64,000 nt of DNA. It comes from Azadirachta indica. Its lineage: Eukaryota > Streptophyta > Magnoliopsida > Sapindales > Meliaceae. The stretch spans positions 1,571,182 to 1,635,181 of the forward strand of contig CM040445.1 in the NCBI GenBank assembly GCA_022749755.1. The letters are read 5' to 3'. The notes below the pieces were generated by a model. That model made no database searches. It worked only from the letters and a program-made list of their open reading frames with translations, and was not told the DNA's origin. A program made the position numbers and the translations under genes. Shown piece after piece: positions 1-11,286 of the stretch. Position 1 is the stretch's first letter, and each line of letters opens with the position of its first letter.

Positions 1-108
1 CACTTTCCTCTTCATGTGTGGCTCTTCTTGCTCTGAAATAAATTTTTTAACAAAATTCATATAAATAATTGTGTTTTTAGCACATATATTGAGAAACAGT
101 TGTGTAAC

Positions 109-406
109 CTCGGAGGTATTTTTTGATGGCGCGGCGAAGGCGAACGGGCACGACGAGGCATCCTTCCGACTGTTTGGCGGCCGAGCGGAGGGCTTCTGCT
201 GTAAATATTTTCTGTGTTATTTCAGGGATCAAGCCCCCGGCATTTTCAGGTGGCGGTGGTGGTGGCGCGAGTCTGCGAGTCAAGAGGTAGTCAAGGTTTT
301 GAGGATTAAAGGAATTTGTTGGGGTTTCGGGAAAATTAGGGTTCAAGGACTTGCTGTCGTGGACAATTCTTGGACTTTCGATAAAGCCCAATTTGCTTTG
401 TGCCCA
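109..406 (-). CDS. Rsm22-type mitochondrial ribosome methyltransferase, 5' exon (partial)
   Basis: The open frame contains a proline run (APPPPPPENAG) and then a block close to EALRSAAKQSEGCLVVPVRL, followed by RRAIKKYLR. I recognise this as the N-terminal region of plant Rsm22/METTL17-like proteins, which act in mitochondrial small-subunit ribosome assembly. The frame ends at a good donor (CGAG|GTTACA, exon end at 109). The SAM-binding domain must lie left of the window. No in-frame ATG exists between the upstream stop (407-409) and the conserved block. The true start is therefore in an unseen upstream exon, non-AUG, or lost by a frameshift. The family call comes from remembered sequence similarity. 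The 5' limit given is only the open-frame limit. Confidence 0.6.
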
Positions 407-409
407 TTA

Positions 410-2914
410 GTCTTCGAGCATAAAATGGGCTGTACAGGCCGTTTACAGATAAATAAGGCTCGTTTATCGTTCGTCCGTAGATACGATTTACCGTTTCTTT
501 CTAAGGATATATACGACATGTCAGTTATGCCTTTAATCCGCGAACCGCTTGTTATTTATTATAAATATATGAAGACTTTTATCCATGGATTATGAGACTC
601 ATATTTATATATATATGAAAATTACGTAAAAACAATAATAATTTCAAAAAGTAAAAATGGGGTAATAAGACTATTTCAATTAAAATATTTGTAAAGAAAT
701 AGCATGGTAAGGAGATCAATAATTAATACATCTAGTTAACACATAATTTAAATGTGAGAATTTAACCTGAAAAAAGAATATTAAATAAATCGATTGTAAA
801 TTATGAGAATTTTTTTTTAATTTTTTCTATTAAAAAAGTGACAATTATTAGAGTTTTTAATGTATCCCATATCAGTGATTATGAAATTATTCTCGAAACC
901 TATGGTAAATTATATATCGTTATGAAAATTCACGTGGCCCGCTCTCTTTGCTAAGGTGATCAATAGTCTCAAAGCTTTCTTTAAACCATGCAATGCAATT
1001 ACTTTTAGACCCGACCTTATAAGTTTTCAAATTGATTGAAGCCAATGTATAGTAATCAAATATATAAATTGGGTATGCATAGATACCACCGCCCTCCCTA
1101 TATATATATATATATATATATATAGTGCATGTGCATGAGAGAGATATGTCACCAAACACTAATTCATCAAATATTAGATGACATATGTGAAATGTGAACC
1201 AAATAATCAACAATGCCCTTTGCCCTAAAAGAGTAAAGAAATTAATAATAGGTCCCAAAGCAAAGAAATGGGAACTCACAAACAAAATGAAACTTAATTA
1301 TTACAATAATATTAATATTATGTGGAACAACAATTGTGATCATGAGATGTAGCTAGCTAGCTAGCTAGGCATGAACAATTACTTGTATGAAGGGAAATTA
1401 ATGAAGATCTAGAGGTCCATCAATGTGCTTCTTCTGTACATCATAAATTCAATCTTGACAAAAAGATGCACGAAACTCTTGAATTAGAAGAAAAAAAAAA
1501 TTATTTTACAAACTCCGAAAATTAGTTTTCAAGTTATAAAATTATTATGAAAAGACATTATTACATATCAAAGTGAGAGTGAATGACAAAGACTAGTTTC
1601 TAAGAACAAAATTGATATTTACCATACTTTAACTTTACACTTTATTAGTTATTTATAAATACACAATAATCTCAAAACACATTTTTAAATATTGATTTAT
1701 CCTAGTTATAACATATTTTATTGGAGTACGATTATATATATATAGTACTATTTATACAAATTAATTCATGCAAACAAATTAAGATGATAGTATTATATCC
1801 ATATTTTTATGAGAAAATAAAAAAAAATTTAAATTATATAAAAATAAGTGACAATAATATAATATCATTACATCAATTTTATATATATATATAATTTATA
1901 TCCTAATAACATGTTATTATTATCATTATTATCATTGTATACATTAATTCTACAAATCCACTATTGATATATATATATATATATAAATCAAATACATAAT
2001 TGGATTTTCAGGTATACATGCAGATATTGTTATTGTTAAGTGATAGAAGTAGAATTAAGAACAAACATTAATTTAGTAATGATACCACTTAGGGTGTGTG
2101 TGTGTATAAATATATATAGGTTGTAGGTTGCTCGTGAATTATAATTTTCCTTAGTTTAAAAGCATATATATGGTATACATATGTTTAATTTGTTTCCCTC
2201 CCATGCCCACCACCAAACCCCATAGCGCATGTTAGTAGGTCCCATACAATTACCCCAAAGATACTCTTCTAAAAATTAAAATTAAAATCAACTACCACAT
2301 GATACAAACCCGACCCCGTCATGTTCTTATTCCCCCACTTACATATTCTTATATATATATATATATATATATATACATACATATATATGTGTGTGTCTGT
2401 GTGTTAATTAATTAAGAAATCATCGTAATAATTAATACTAGTAATAATTTGGATCAGGGCTTCCAAGCTCTTTCGTTTCCAATTAAAACACTTTTTTAAA
2501 AAATACTTATATACTTCATATATATGCATATATATTATAATGATTACAACAAGATAATAATCTAAGCATGCAATGAGATTTGTTTTCAATTTAAGTACAC
2601 AGCAAACCCGTTAAAGAAAGCTACCAACTCATAAGACCACATATATTGTACGTACATACACTAATTAATTTAACATATTAATTGTTTATCTAATTCATTT
2701 GATTATCCATATTACTTAATCTCTCGAACTATATCTACTACTTTTACGACTATATTCAATCTAATTACTTGTATACATCGATTAATTTTAACACTAGTAT
2801 ATATTTGTCTCTCATGATCATCTAATTCCTGATCCCTTAACTTGCTACTTCTCTAGATCTCTTTTGTTTCTAAACTTTTTCTAGAATTCTACTTAATAAT
2901 CATAATTAATAATC
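410..2914. other. Intergenic, AT-rich, no gene seen
   Basis: No reading frame here resembles a known protein. It holds several (TA)n/(AT)n microsatellites (about 1099-1124, 1968-1984 and 2351-2375). It probably contains the 3' flank of the short-chain dehydrogenase gene that ends at 2915. Confidence 0.6.
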
Positions 2915-3883
2915 TCAGGCGTTGAGTGGATCAAAAGCTGCTTTAGGGTCTCTAGAAACCATGAGTTGAGATGCAGCCCATAATCTTGCAGCTTCGGTTG
3001 AGTTTGAACCCAATTTCGACGTCCAAGCTTCATTGCAATCGGCAAAATATTTTCCCGATACGTTTAATAATCGCGGATGAATCGCCACGTAACACGTCGT
3101 TGCGGCTCCCTGAGGAATCGTCTTCAGGAGCTTCGAGGTCAGGAAGAACACAAGATCTGCATACAAAATATGAAGTTATCATAAAACTGTCGAATGATGC
3201 TAAAATGAAAATGAAATTGAAATTCTCTAATGATATAATCTCACCTGTTATAAATCCTTCTCGTTCTCGAGTAAGTCGGGTTCTCACGATGCCAGGATGA
3301 ACGCAATTCACACTAACGTTGGCTTCCATTTGCTGCATATTAATATGTATTAATAATGCATGAAACAGATTTAAGAAAATTTGCTGCGATTTAGAAAACA
3401 ACAAATTTTGGCTTTTCTGTTTTCCTTTAATATTTAATTAACTAAATAAAATAAAACAAAATTAATTAGATAAAATTGAACCGCGTTGTACCTTGAGTCT
3501 CTGAGCAAGCTCCTTGGTGTGCAGAACGTTAGCGAGCTTCGAGAGAGCATAAGCACGTGTCGCATCGTAATGACTGGAAACACCGAGACAAAAAATTCCA
3601 TTAAATAACACAAGAAACTGAAAAGTAAGTCAAATCCTCATCATTTATTGCATGATTAGTCCAACTAAACAAGTGATTAAGTAATTATACATTCTGTTAC
3701 GGGATATCTCCCCGAGAAAACGGATCATATCGCCGGAGAACCAGCCGTGAATGCTAGACGACACGTTCACTATTCGGCCTGGAATACCAGTCTCTCTTGC
3801 CGTTTTAATCATCGTCTTCAGGAGCAGTTTGGTCAATAAAAAGTGGCCTGAAAATTTTATTGAAAACTTTTATTTTTATTCAT

Positions 3884-3932
<49 letters not shown>

Positions 3933-4693
3933 AAAGTTTATTACATAATTAATATTAATCTGTATTAATATGTTAATTACCGAGATAATTAGTGGCGAAG
4001 GTCATCTCGATTCCATCTTCTGAGATTGCATGCTCGTGCGCAAACTTGCCAGCGTTATTTCTAGATCATCAATAAAGCAAAAATAAATTAATAAAAAGAA
4101 TAAAGAAATCAAATAAAATCATTTATTTAAGGGGTTAAGGAGTTGTTTTTGTCAAAAACTTTAAGAAAGAACCTAACTTTCCATCGTTTTCTCATCAACC
4201 AAACAATAAAAGCAACGGAAACCTAACGTACATGAGGAGATTGAGCGGTAAACGGAGAGACTCAAACTCTGAAACGAAGTTACGAACAGAGTTGAGAGAG
4301 CTAAGATCAAGAGCCATGACGATAATCTCCGAGCCGGGACACTCGGACAGAATACGCGCCTTTGCGTCCTCGGCGGCCTTCAGGCTCCGAGCCGGCAGCA
4401 CGAGCCTAGCCCCTCGCTTAGCTAGCACGCGAGCAGTCTCGGCTCCTATCCCTGAGGTGGCACCTATTGAAACAAATATACACACCGGCCGCCACAGTCA
4501 TCAAGACTAGACTAGAGCGATCAATGATTGTATATATATAAAAGTAGAAGTTATTATCAGTAAACTTACCCGTGATGATGGCGGTAATGGAGCTCAAATC
4601 GGGACAACTCTCCGTCACCTGCTCGGCTGTGGTCTTGGAGCCGTAGCCGCTGGCTCCGACCGCGCCGAGCAGGTATTTCACAGCTTCCAGCAT
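2915..4693 (-). CDS. Short-chain dehydrogenase/reductase, TIC32-like
   Basis: Seven exons: 4570-4693, 4232-4463, 3981-4060, 3691-3847, 3492-3573, 3245-3332, 2915-3156. They sum to 1005 nt (334 aa), all with GT-AG borders. The product is a classical Rossmann-fold SDR. It has a TGATSGIG cofactor loop (exon 1/2 border), the NNAG motif at the start of exon 3, a Ser-rich strand (IVNVSSSIHG) in exon 4 and the catalytic YALSK (YxxxK) in exon 5. The N-terminus (MLEAVKYLLGAVGASGYGSK) matches plant TIC32/retinol-dehydrogenase-13-like enzymes. TIC32 itself is an NADPH-dependent regulator at the chloroplast inner-envelope translocon, but paralogues have poorly known substrates, so the substrate is not assigned. 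A TATA-like box lies at 5011-5017 (-). Intron 3 holds a compound (TA)n(CA)n microsatellite. Confidence 0.9.
3885..3930. repeat. Compound (TA)n(CA)n microsatellite
   Basis: An alternating TA run passes directly into an AC run. It lies inside the 133-bp third intron of the short-chain dehydrogenase gene and makes up about a third of that intron. Confidence 0.85.
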
Positions 4694-5010
4694 AATTACT
4701 AATCGGATTTTCTCTGCGGTTGATAGTTCTTGCGGTTCGATATTCTTACTAGAGATTTATAGAAGGAATGAATGCAGCAAGAGAAGTGGCAGGACGTGCA
4801 GTAATGGAGAGTAAAGAGAAGCGAGGGCGTTGTTTTCTGTCAGAGTTGGCTGCTGCGGTTGCTGCCAACGCCGCTTTGCATTTAAGTGAAATGGTAATGT
4901 TAGAAGAACTAAGAGTGGTAGTATTTTTCTGTGGGTTAGGAAAGCGAAAGCCAAAGAAGAGTGAAAATGTGGTTAAGGGCTAGAGCAAAAGTGAGGAAAA
5001 AGGATTGGAT

Positions 5011-5017
5011 TTTTATA
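5011..5017 (-). promoter_or_regulatory. TATA-like box of the short-chain dehydrogenase gene
   Basis: The minus strand reads TATAAAA about 320 nt upstream of the ATG at 4693. It is a plausible core promoter, but this region is AT-rich, so chance occurrence is possible. Confidence 0.35.
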
Positions 5018-5147
5018 ATGCGCTTTGGTGGAGAATCAATTGAGAGAGAAGGGATTGGATATTTGGCTTTGATTGATGAAGTTAAAAATGTGCATGATTG
5101 AAGAGTAGTGTTACAATTAATTAATTAATTAATTAAATTTTTTCTTT

Positions 5148-5148
<1 letters not shown>

Positions 5149-5205
<57 letters not shown>
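5149..5205 (+). repeat. 57-base uninterrupted G homopolymer
   Basis: The run from 5149 to 5205 is G only, preceded by TTTCTTTC and followed by TCTAATC. No coding frame crosses it. The tract could form G-quadruplexes. Its true length is doubtful, because homopolymers of this size are often mis-sized in assemblies. Confidence 0.95.
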
Positions 5206-5206
<1 letters not shown>

Positions 5207-5889
5207 CTAATCTAATCCAACCCACACTTTAATTTATAATTATTTTTTACGCAGAGGATTAGTTGTTTGTCTATTATTATGGGGTTAGGGATCGATAAAG
5301 ACGGAAGTTTTTTATTCGAAGAGATCGGCGATTCATCGGCGTTTTCTCTTTGGGAAATTAGACTAGTGCCGGCAATAATAGTCAAAGTGACATATGTTTG
5401 ACCTCCATGTTGGGTTATGACACCATGGTGACGTTTGAATTATATAAGAGTCATTCAGCGAGATTCATTCACTAAATTAAGCTTATAAACGAAAAATAAA
5501 AAGTTAATTAATTAAGCATATGCATGAATGACAGTTCATAAAATTCCAAATCCAGTGAAATTTCATTCCTTAAAAATCATGTTTGATATATTTGGTATTT
5601 ATTGATCGTTTAGACTTGGATTTTTCATGATCTTAGTCAGATTTTCTTTCAATTATAGATAACAAGTTTTTGGAGTTGTAATAAATATAATATCTACCCT
5701 TAAAATTTTTTTTGGATGAGTTTAGGTAGATATTTGTAACATTACTCTTATTAAAGTTTTCTTAATAATTTTATTATTCATAATATATATATATATGCTT
5801 ATTATAAAATAAAAGTTTAATTTTTGTTTTCATTGGAAGGGTGACATAGGACAACCATGCATCTGGAAATTTATCTTATCCTTTTTATC

Positions 5890-5926
5890 TTTGATTAAGG
5901 CAACAACAACAACAGCAATAATAATA

Positions 5927-5978
<52 letters not shown>
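5890..5978 (+). repeat. (AAC)n/(AAT)n trinucleotide microsatellite
   Basis: A CAA-rich start passes into a long AAT/TAA array with few interruptions. On the minus strand it yields a meaningless poly-Leu frame. Confidence 0.9.
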
Positions 5979-6071
5979 TATTAAAAGTGGTAGTTTGTGT
6001 TGGCAAGCGCACAATGTTGGTTGGTTGGGAACGAGTCGGCGATTAATCAAATGAAAATATACGAGGGCAAG

Positions 6072-6105
6072 GCAGGGCTGGGGCTGGGGCTGGGGCTGGG
6101 CGGGA
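6072..6105 (+). repeat. (GGGGCT)n tandem repeat, G-quadruplex-prone
   Basis: The unit GGGGCT is repeated about four times, flanked by further GGG runs. It supplies more than four closely spaced G tracts with short loops on the plus strand, the usual pattern for a G-quadruplex. It lies in intergenic DNA. Confidence 0.8.
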
Positions 6106-7649
6106 CTTTCTAGATCAAAGTAAAGTTGTTAGAAATCCTACGGCCTTGAACCCGGCATTTCCTCGGGATGTAATACTTACCTGGTCAATCATTCATTCTT
6201 GTTCAAACCCTATTTATCTTTTTCTTTATTTTTTTTTTTAAGAAAACACCTAAAACTTTATTAATTACGCGTTTTAGTTAACCTACATCTCTAATCGAGT
6301 TTAAATAAGCGGGGTCGCGTAAGTTTCTTCAAGATTTCTCGGTATATAAAATAAATTTACGTGGAAAATGATGGATTAGTGATGCCAAATTGTCCATCTG
6401 TTTTTATTTATTTATTTATTTATTTACTTAAATTAATTTTTTATATTATTATGGGCTCCTGTCCTCTTGAAACTTTGTTTTACACATGCAATGCAAGGGA
6501 GGGCATGTGGGTTCATATTTATGATTCATCATCTGTAGTAGTCTTATTATACGAGCTTTTCAAAGATAAATTATTTTATTATTTTTAGACAATGATTAAC
6601 TTGGATATTACCTTTCAATCATCAATTTAATATTTCTATCTATCAAATTCATGATAGAGTCCTTATCTACTATCCTATCCTTAAAATAATAAATAAATAA
6701 TTTACAAAGCATTTAAGTGATTGTCCTGCATTTTATTTTTAAATACTGTGTTATATATATATATATATATTAAGGAAAATAATTTCAACTAAATAATTGA
6801 ACACATATAAATTTGTATAGTCGTCTTAACAAAATATGAACACTAATATACATGTGTAATTTTTTAAATAAAAAAATAAATTACGAAAGAATTATAATGT
6901 AAGAAACAATGGTTACAAATATATAAATAAAATAAATGATGAAAAAAAATGATAAAGGCAGGAAGGAGAATATGATTTGTCACGTTTGGTAGTGTAATTA
7001 ATATGTCATAGTTTCGGGGGAAAGTGGGTAGAGAACTTTATGAGCCAAAAGTACTTTAATATAAAATATAAATAAAAGAAAAGAAGTCACGAAAATTCAG
7101 CTTTTTTGGTTTTGGAGCACTTGTACAGGCCCCACCGTGTCCCATACGGGACCGTTTCACATCATATTTCACTACAATTTCTTTTCTTCTTTTTTTTTTT
7201 TAATTTATTTATCGATTAATACCAAGTCTTGATATCATCACCTTTCCATTAAAACACCTACGGGCTAGCATATTCTCCATTTTTGTTTAATATTTTTTTC
7301 TATCAATTAACACATTTTGGTCCCTGAACTTTAGTTAAACAACAAATTATCACATGATTTGCTTAATTAAAAAAAATGTAGTCCCATATATGTACTGATC
7401 GATGTACATTGTTAAGAGGAAGGAAGGGAACTAAATTGTTAAAACGGAGAAACTGATGTCATAATTTGTTATTTATCAACAAAATATGGACCGAAACTTC
7501 AAGGAATTAGGTCCAATTTATTTATTTATTTATTTATTTATTTAATTCATCGATAGTGTAAATAGCTTTGAAGAAAAAAGGGATGGGTGGGAAGTGGGGC
7601 AAATGAAAAAGAACACAAAAAAGACTAATAAAAGGTGGTGAAATGGGGA

Positions 7650-7667
7650 GGGGGGGGGGGGGGGGGG
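7650..7667 (+). repeat. Poly(G) tract, about 18 bases
   Basis: A second G homopolymer in the same gene-poor region, preceded by GGGGA and followed by TTCC. Confidence 0.9.
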
Positions 7668-9324
7668 TTCCTGATCAGGTACAGCTGGTATGGGAATTGG
7701 GAGCAAATTAAGGAACAGGGAAGATTAGAAAGCAGTGCATGTAACACCATATCCATATATCCATATTGCATTATATGCCCACTAATATTTGTCACATACA
7801 TAAGAGTTACTATCCTATGGTCCATTTGCCTATGCCAATATTAATTTCAATATTTAGAAATATATATAACTATATATGCAAAAGTGTTGGCTAATTTTCA
7901 TTAGTTCTTTTCTTTTTGAAGATTTTAAGAATATGGCAATTTTTTGTTAAATTGTTTGAATTTTCAGAGACAAGATATAATCAAATGCAAAATTTATGAA
8001 TGGTAAGAGTCCGCACAAATGCATCAGAACACAAGACAACCAGCTATTTTTTTTTTATTTTTTTGGGTATTTAAAAAAAGAAAAGACTCTTTTGATTTCT
8101 TTTTTAAGAGGAATAGTAGAATATAAATATATATATATATATATATATAAAATGAAGTAGAAAAATAGACGGCTACTGAAAGAAGGGCGAGTTAGGCACA
8201 TGGGATGGGAAAAAAAGACTTTTGACCAAATATTGGATTCCACCCGTCGATCGACATTCGATAATCGATACAGGCAGACTCAGATCCTCTCTAACTCTAA
8301 GCCTCTGCAATTTCCAGTTCCAGCCCCCACATTAAATTAATTTCATTTTAATTAATTATAGGATGTTAAGTTTCTGTTCTGCCTTAATTAATTAATTATT
8401 ACCTTTTTATTAAATTAAATTTATATTTTATTTTATTGTCTCTCTTTATAATAATAGTCTTTTGGATACTTGTCAGCGTTTCTGCTCTCCTTCAGTTATG
8501 CTTAATTTTTACTAAACTTTTTTTATGTTTTTTTTGGCTGTGAAAACAAGAGTTCGAGTAAAGGTTAATTAATCTTAAGTTGTACAATGAATACTCATAA
8601 TTAAATCAAGATCCTGAATGCCATTCAATGTGTTGAGTAAATATGTCTCCTAATTTTTTCTTTCTTTAAAAAAATTATTTGCATGATTAATTTCTTTATT
8701 TTGAAAACTTCAATATGCATGCATTTTATTCGTATATATTTTTAGAAGTAAAGGCTTACATATTACTCAATTAAAGATAAATGATTCTCTTTATAATCTA
8801 TTTTTTTTAATAATATATATTTATGATTAGTAAAAATTAAGTAATATAATATATATATATATATATATAAAGAAAATTAAATTTGAACCTTTTACTACAT
8901 ATAATTCATGAACATGCACAGGTCAGTCACAACAATTAATATCTTAATTAATTACTTGCTTAAGGTTGTTAAGGCTACACAAATCATAATTTAAACAAAG
9001 ATTGAGAATAAAAATTTTAAGCAATTAATAATCTGAAAAGATACACATCATCTGAAACCAAAAAGTTTGGTTCCATTTGTATTTGTCTGTCACATATATA
9101 TTATAAAAATCTATATATAAAATCAAACCTAATATTTCTAATTGGGTCGATACTTCGTATGTGATTAATTTTAGTTATTAATTAAAAAATAAGAAAATAA
9201 GAACTGATCTGCTTTTTTCCATCTCAATTTATTGACTAATAAGATGCTTTCAGGAAAAGAGAATAATCAGCAAATCCCATAACACACAATATATTATTAT
9301 TAATTGTATATGCAATTTGGGCAT

Positions 9325-9352
9325 CTCAACTCAACTCAACTCAACTCAACTC
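9325..9352 (+). repeat. (CTCAA)n pentanucleotide repeat
   Basis: Five perfect copies of CTCAA followed by a partial CTC. Intergenic. Confidence 0.9.
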
Positions 9353-11286
9353 TGTTCATTACTTCCCACTTACTCATTTCCCAAAATCTACAAATTATTT
9401 AATTTATATTTATATATTCGAATAATAATTAATGGTGTGATATGAATATATAATAATAATACCAATGTTCAATGATTGCCACTCTTTTTCTGTGGGGAGC
9501 CCCGAATCTTGCAGGGTCCCTTTCCCCTTAAAATTAGGGTTTATTTCTTTAAATTATTCTTGTATTGATGAGGCTAATCATCCTTCCACCTCCCTCATTT
9601 GAATTGAATTATGTTTTTTCTTAATATATATAATATTTGTTTTTTTATTCCATTATTTGGTTACTGAGGTTTCTTAGAAAATAAGATTTTCAACTAATTC
9701 AAGTTATTATATGTCAATCCGTTGTTCATATATACAATAGAGATAGTCTTTTCAAAATAAAATCAAGAATATATGGTAGTATCATAACAGAACTTAAACA
9801 AATGGATTCTTTTATATACATATATAACAAATTACTGGCATTCTAGAAATAATTATACCAAAAGTTTAAAGATTATCTTAACAATTTATGTTCAATTTTA
9901 ACTGGATTAGAGAGGAGAAATGAATTTCTACAAAGTTCAAAGATTATCTTAACAGTTACACGTAATTGTAGTAATTTCAAAGTTAAACAAAAGTAATAAT
10001 TTTGGAGAAGGGCCAAAATTTCATCATTAACTTATCAATAAAACAATTTACAAAAGTTGGTAATAATATAAATATATATATATATATATGTAGAGGATAC
10101 TAATTATTAGGTACTAAATTCAGCAACAAATTGATGATCAATTATATATGTGTGTGTGTATATATCATAATCATGCACAAAATGATTGATGAGTTTGCAG
10201 AAAAAGGAGGTCATAGTACTCAACAAATTAAATTAATGGCATCACAAATGGGAATCCAATTGATTCCTAGTGGATCCCTTTTCTTCTCTAATTTCTACAA
10301 GCATTGTACATGTCAAATGATGCATAAGTTTTGGCTTTCTAGCTAATTCTCATTTTCCTAGAAAACAAACAAGATGCAATTAATGCTAATCTTACTCATG
10401 AATTAATTAATTAATTTGTTTAGTTTTATATTATCCATGATTAGAAGATCTATCTATCAGTGGGAAAAATAAAAAGTGGAAAAGAGAATCTATCAAATGA
10501 CCCCACCAAGATTACCCACTAAGTAGGCCATAAAGATTTATAAACATAATTACTTAGCTTAAACTTATTTGACATCTTATGGGAATTAATTATGGTCCAA
10601 TTGTCATTTTCTTAATCAAGATGTTGACATGTAATAATTATCATCATAAACAATTAGGGCAACTAATTCCACCAGCTTTGGAACATCAATGCTCTCAATA
10701 ATAATCAATATCAGATTGGTTTTCTAGAAAAGTTGGCAATTAATCGAGGATTAGTGTCATAATCCAAAACCTAATTTGATAATTTTTATTGCTTAAAAAA
10801 CTTTATGGGTATTACGTTTAATTTGTTTTATCATCATCTGCGTGATGATCTTATTCATGTGTTATATAATAGAATATGTGGATTCTGATTGTACAATTAA
10901 TTGTCTAGTTCACACCTAACAAGAGTGATTTTTTATTTATTTTCCTTTAGAAAATGAGTGCTTCGAAAAGTTGAAGCTCAAATAGATAAGAGTGTATTGT
11001 TACAAACGACTCCACAAAGGGAGAGAAAAAAAAGGAATGATCAGTAATTTAACAGGTAAAAATATAAAAAATATATATGTATATTTATGCAGAATGAAAT
11101 ATGCATGTTAATGATTTATTATAAAAGAAACCATAAAATAAAGTTTGTTTTTATGTAAGTTCTCAAGGGTAATGGGCCAGCCCAAGTTGGGCTCACGACG
11201 ATGATGCTATTAAAAAAAAATTCACAATGCTTGGTGTGTGCATCTTATTGAGATAATTGACACAAATTCTCTGTTTTTGTACCGAG

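Larger units (their letters stand above)
4694..11286. other. Gene-poor AT-rich region
   Basis: About 6.6 kb with no supportable gene on either strand. It contains the promoter side of the dehydrogenase gene, homopolymer G runs (5149-5205 and 7650-7667), a (GGGGCT)n block, a long AAT microsatellite, a CTCAA repeat and many TA runs. Short frames in it have simple-sequence compositions and show no protein similarity I recognise. Confidence 0.55.

Noticed and set aside
71..595. 174-aa plus-strand open frame
   Set aside because: It begins with GTG and overlaps the Rsm22 exon on the other strand. Its residues show no family resemblance, and the conserved minus-strand protein explains the open frame.
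5830..6012. Poly-Leu minus-strand frame
   Set aside because: Created by the AAT/AAC microsatellite read in reverse.
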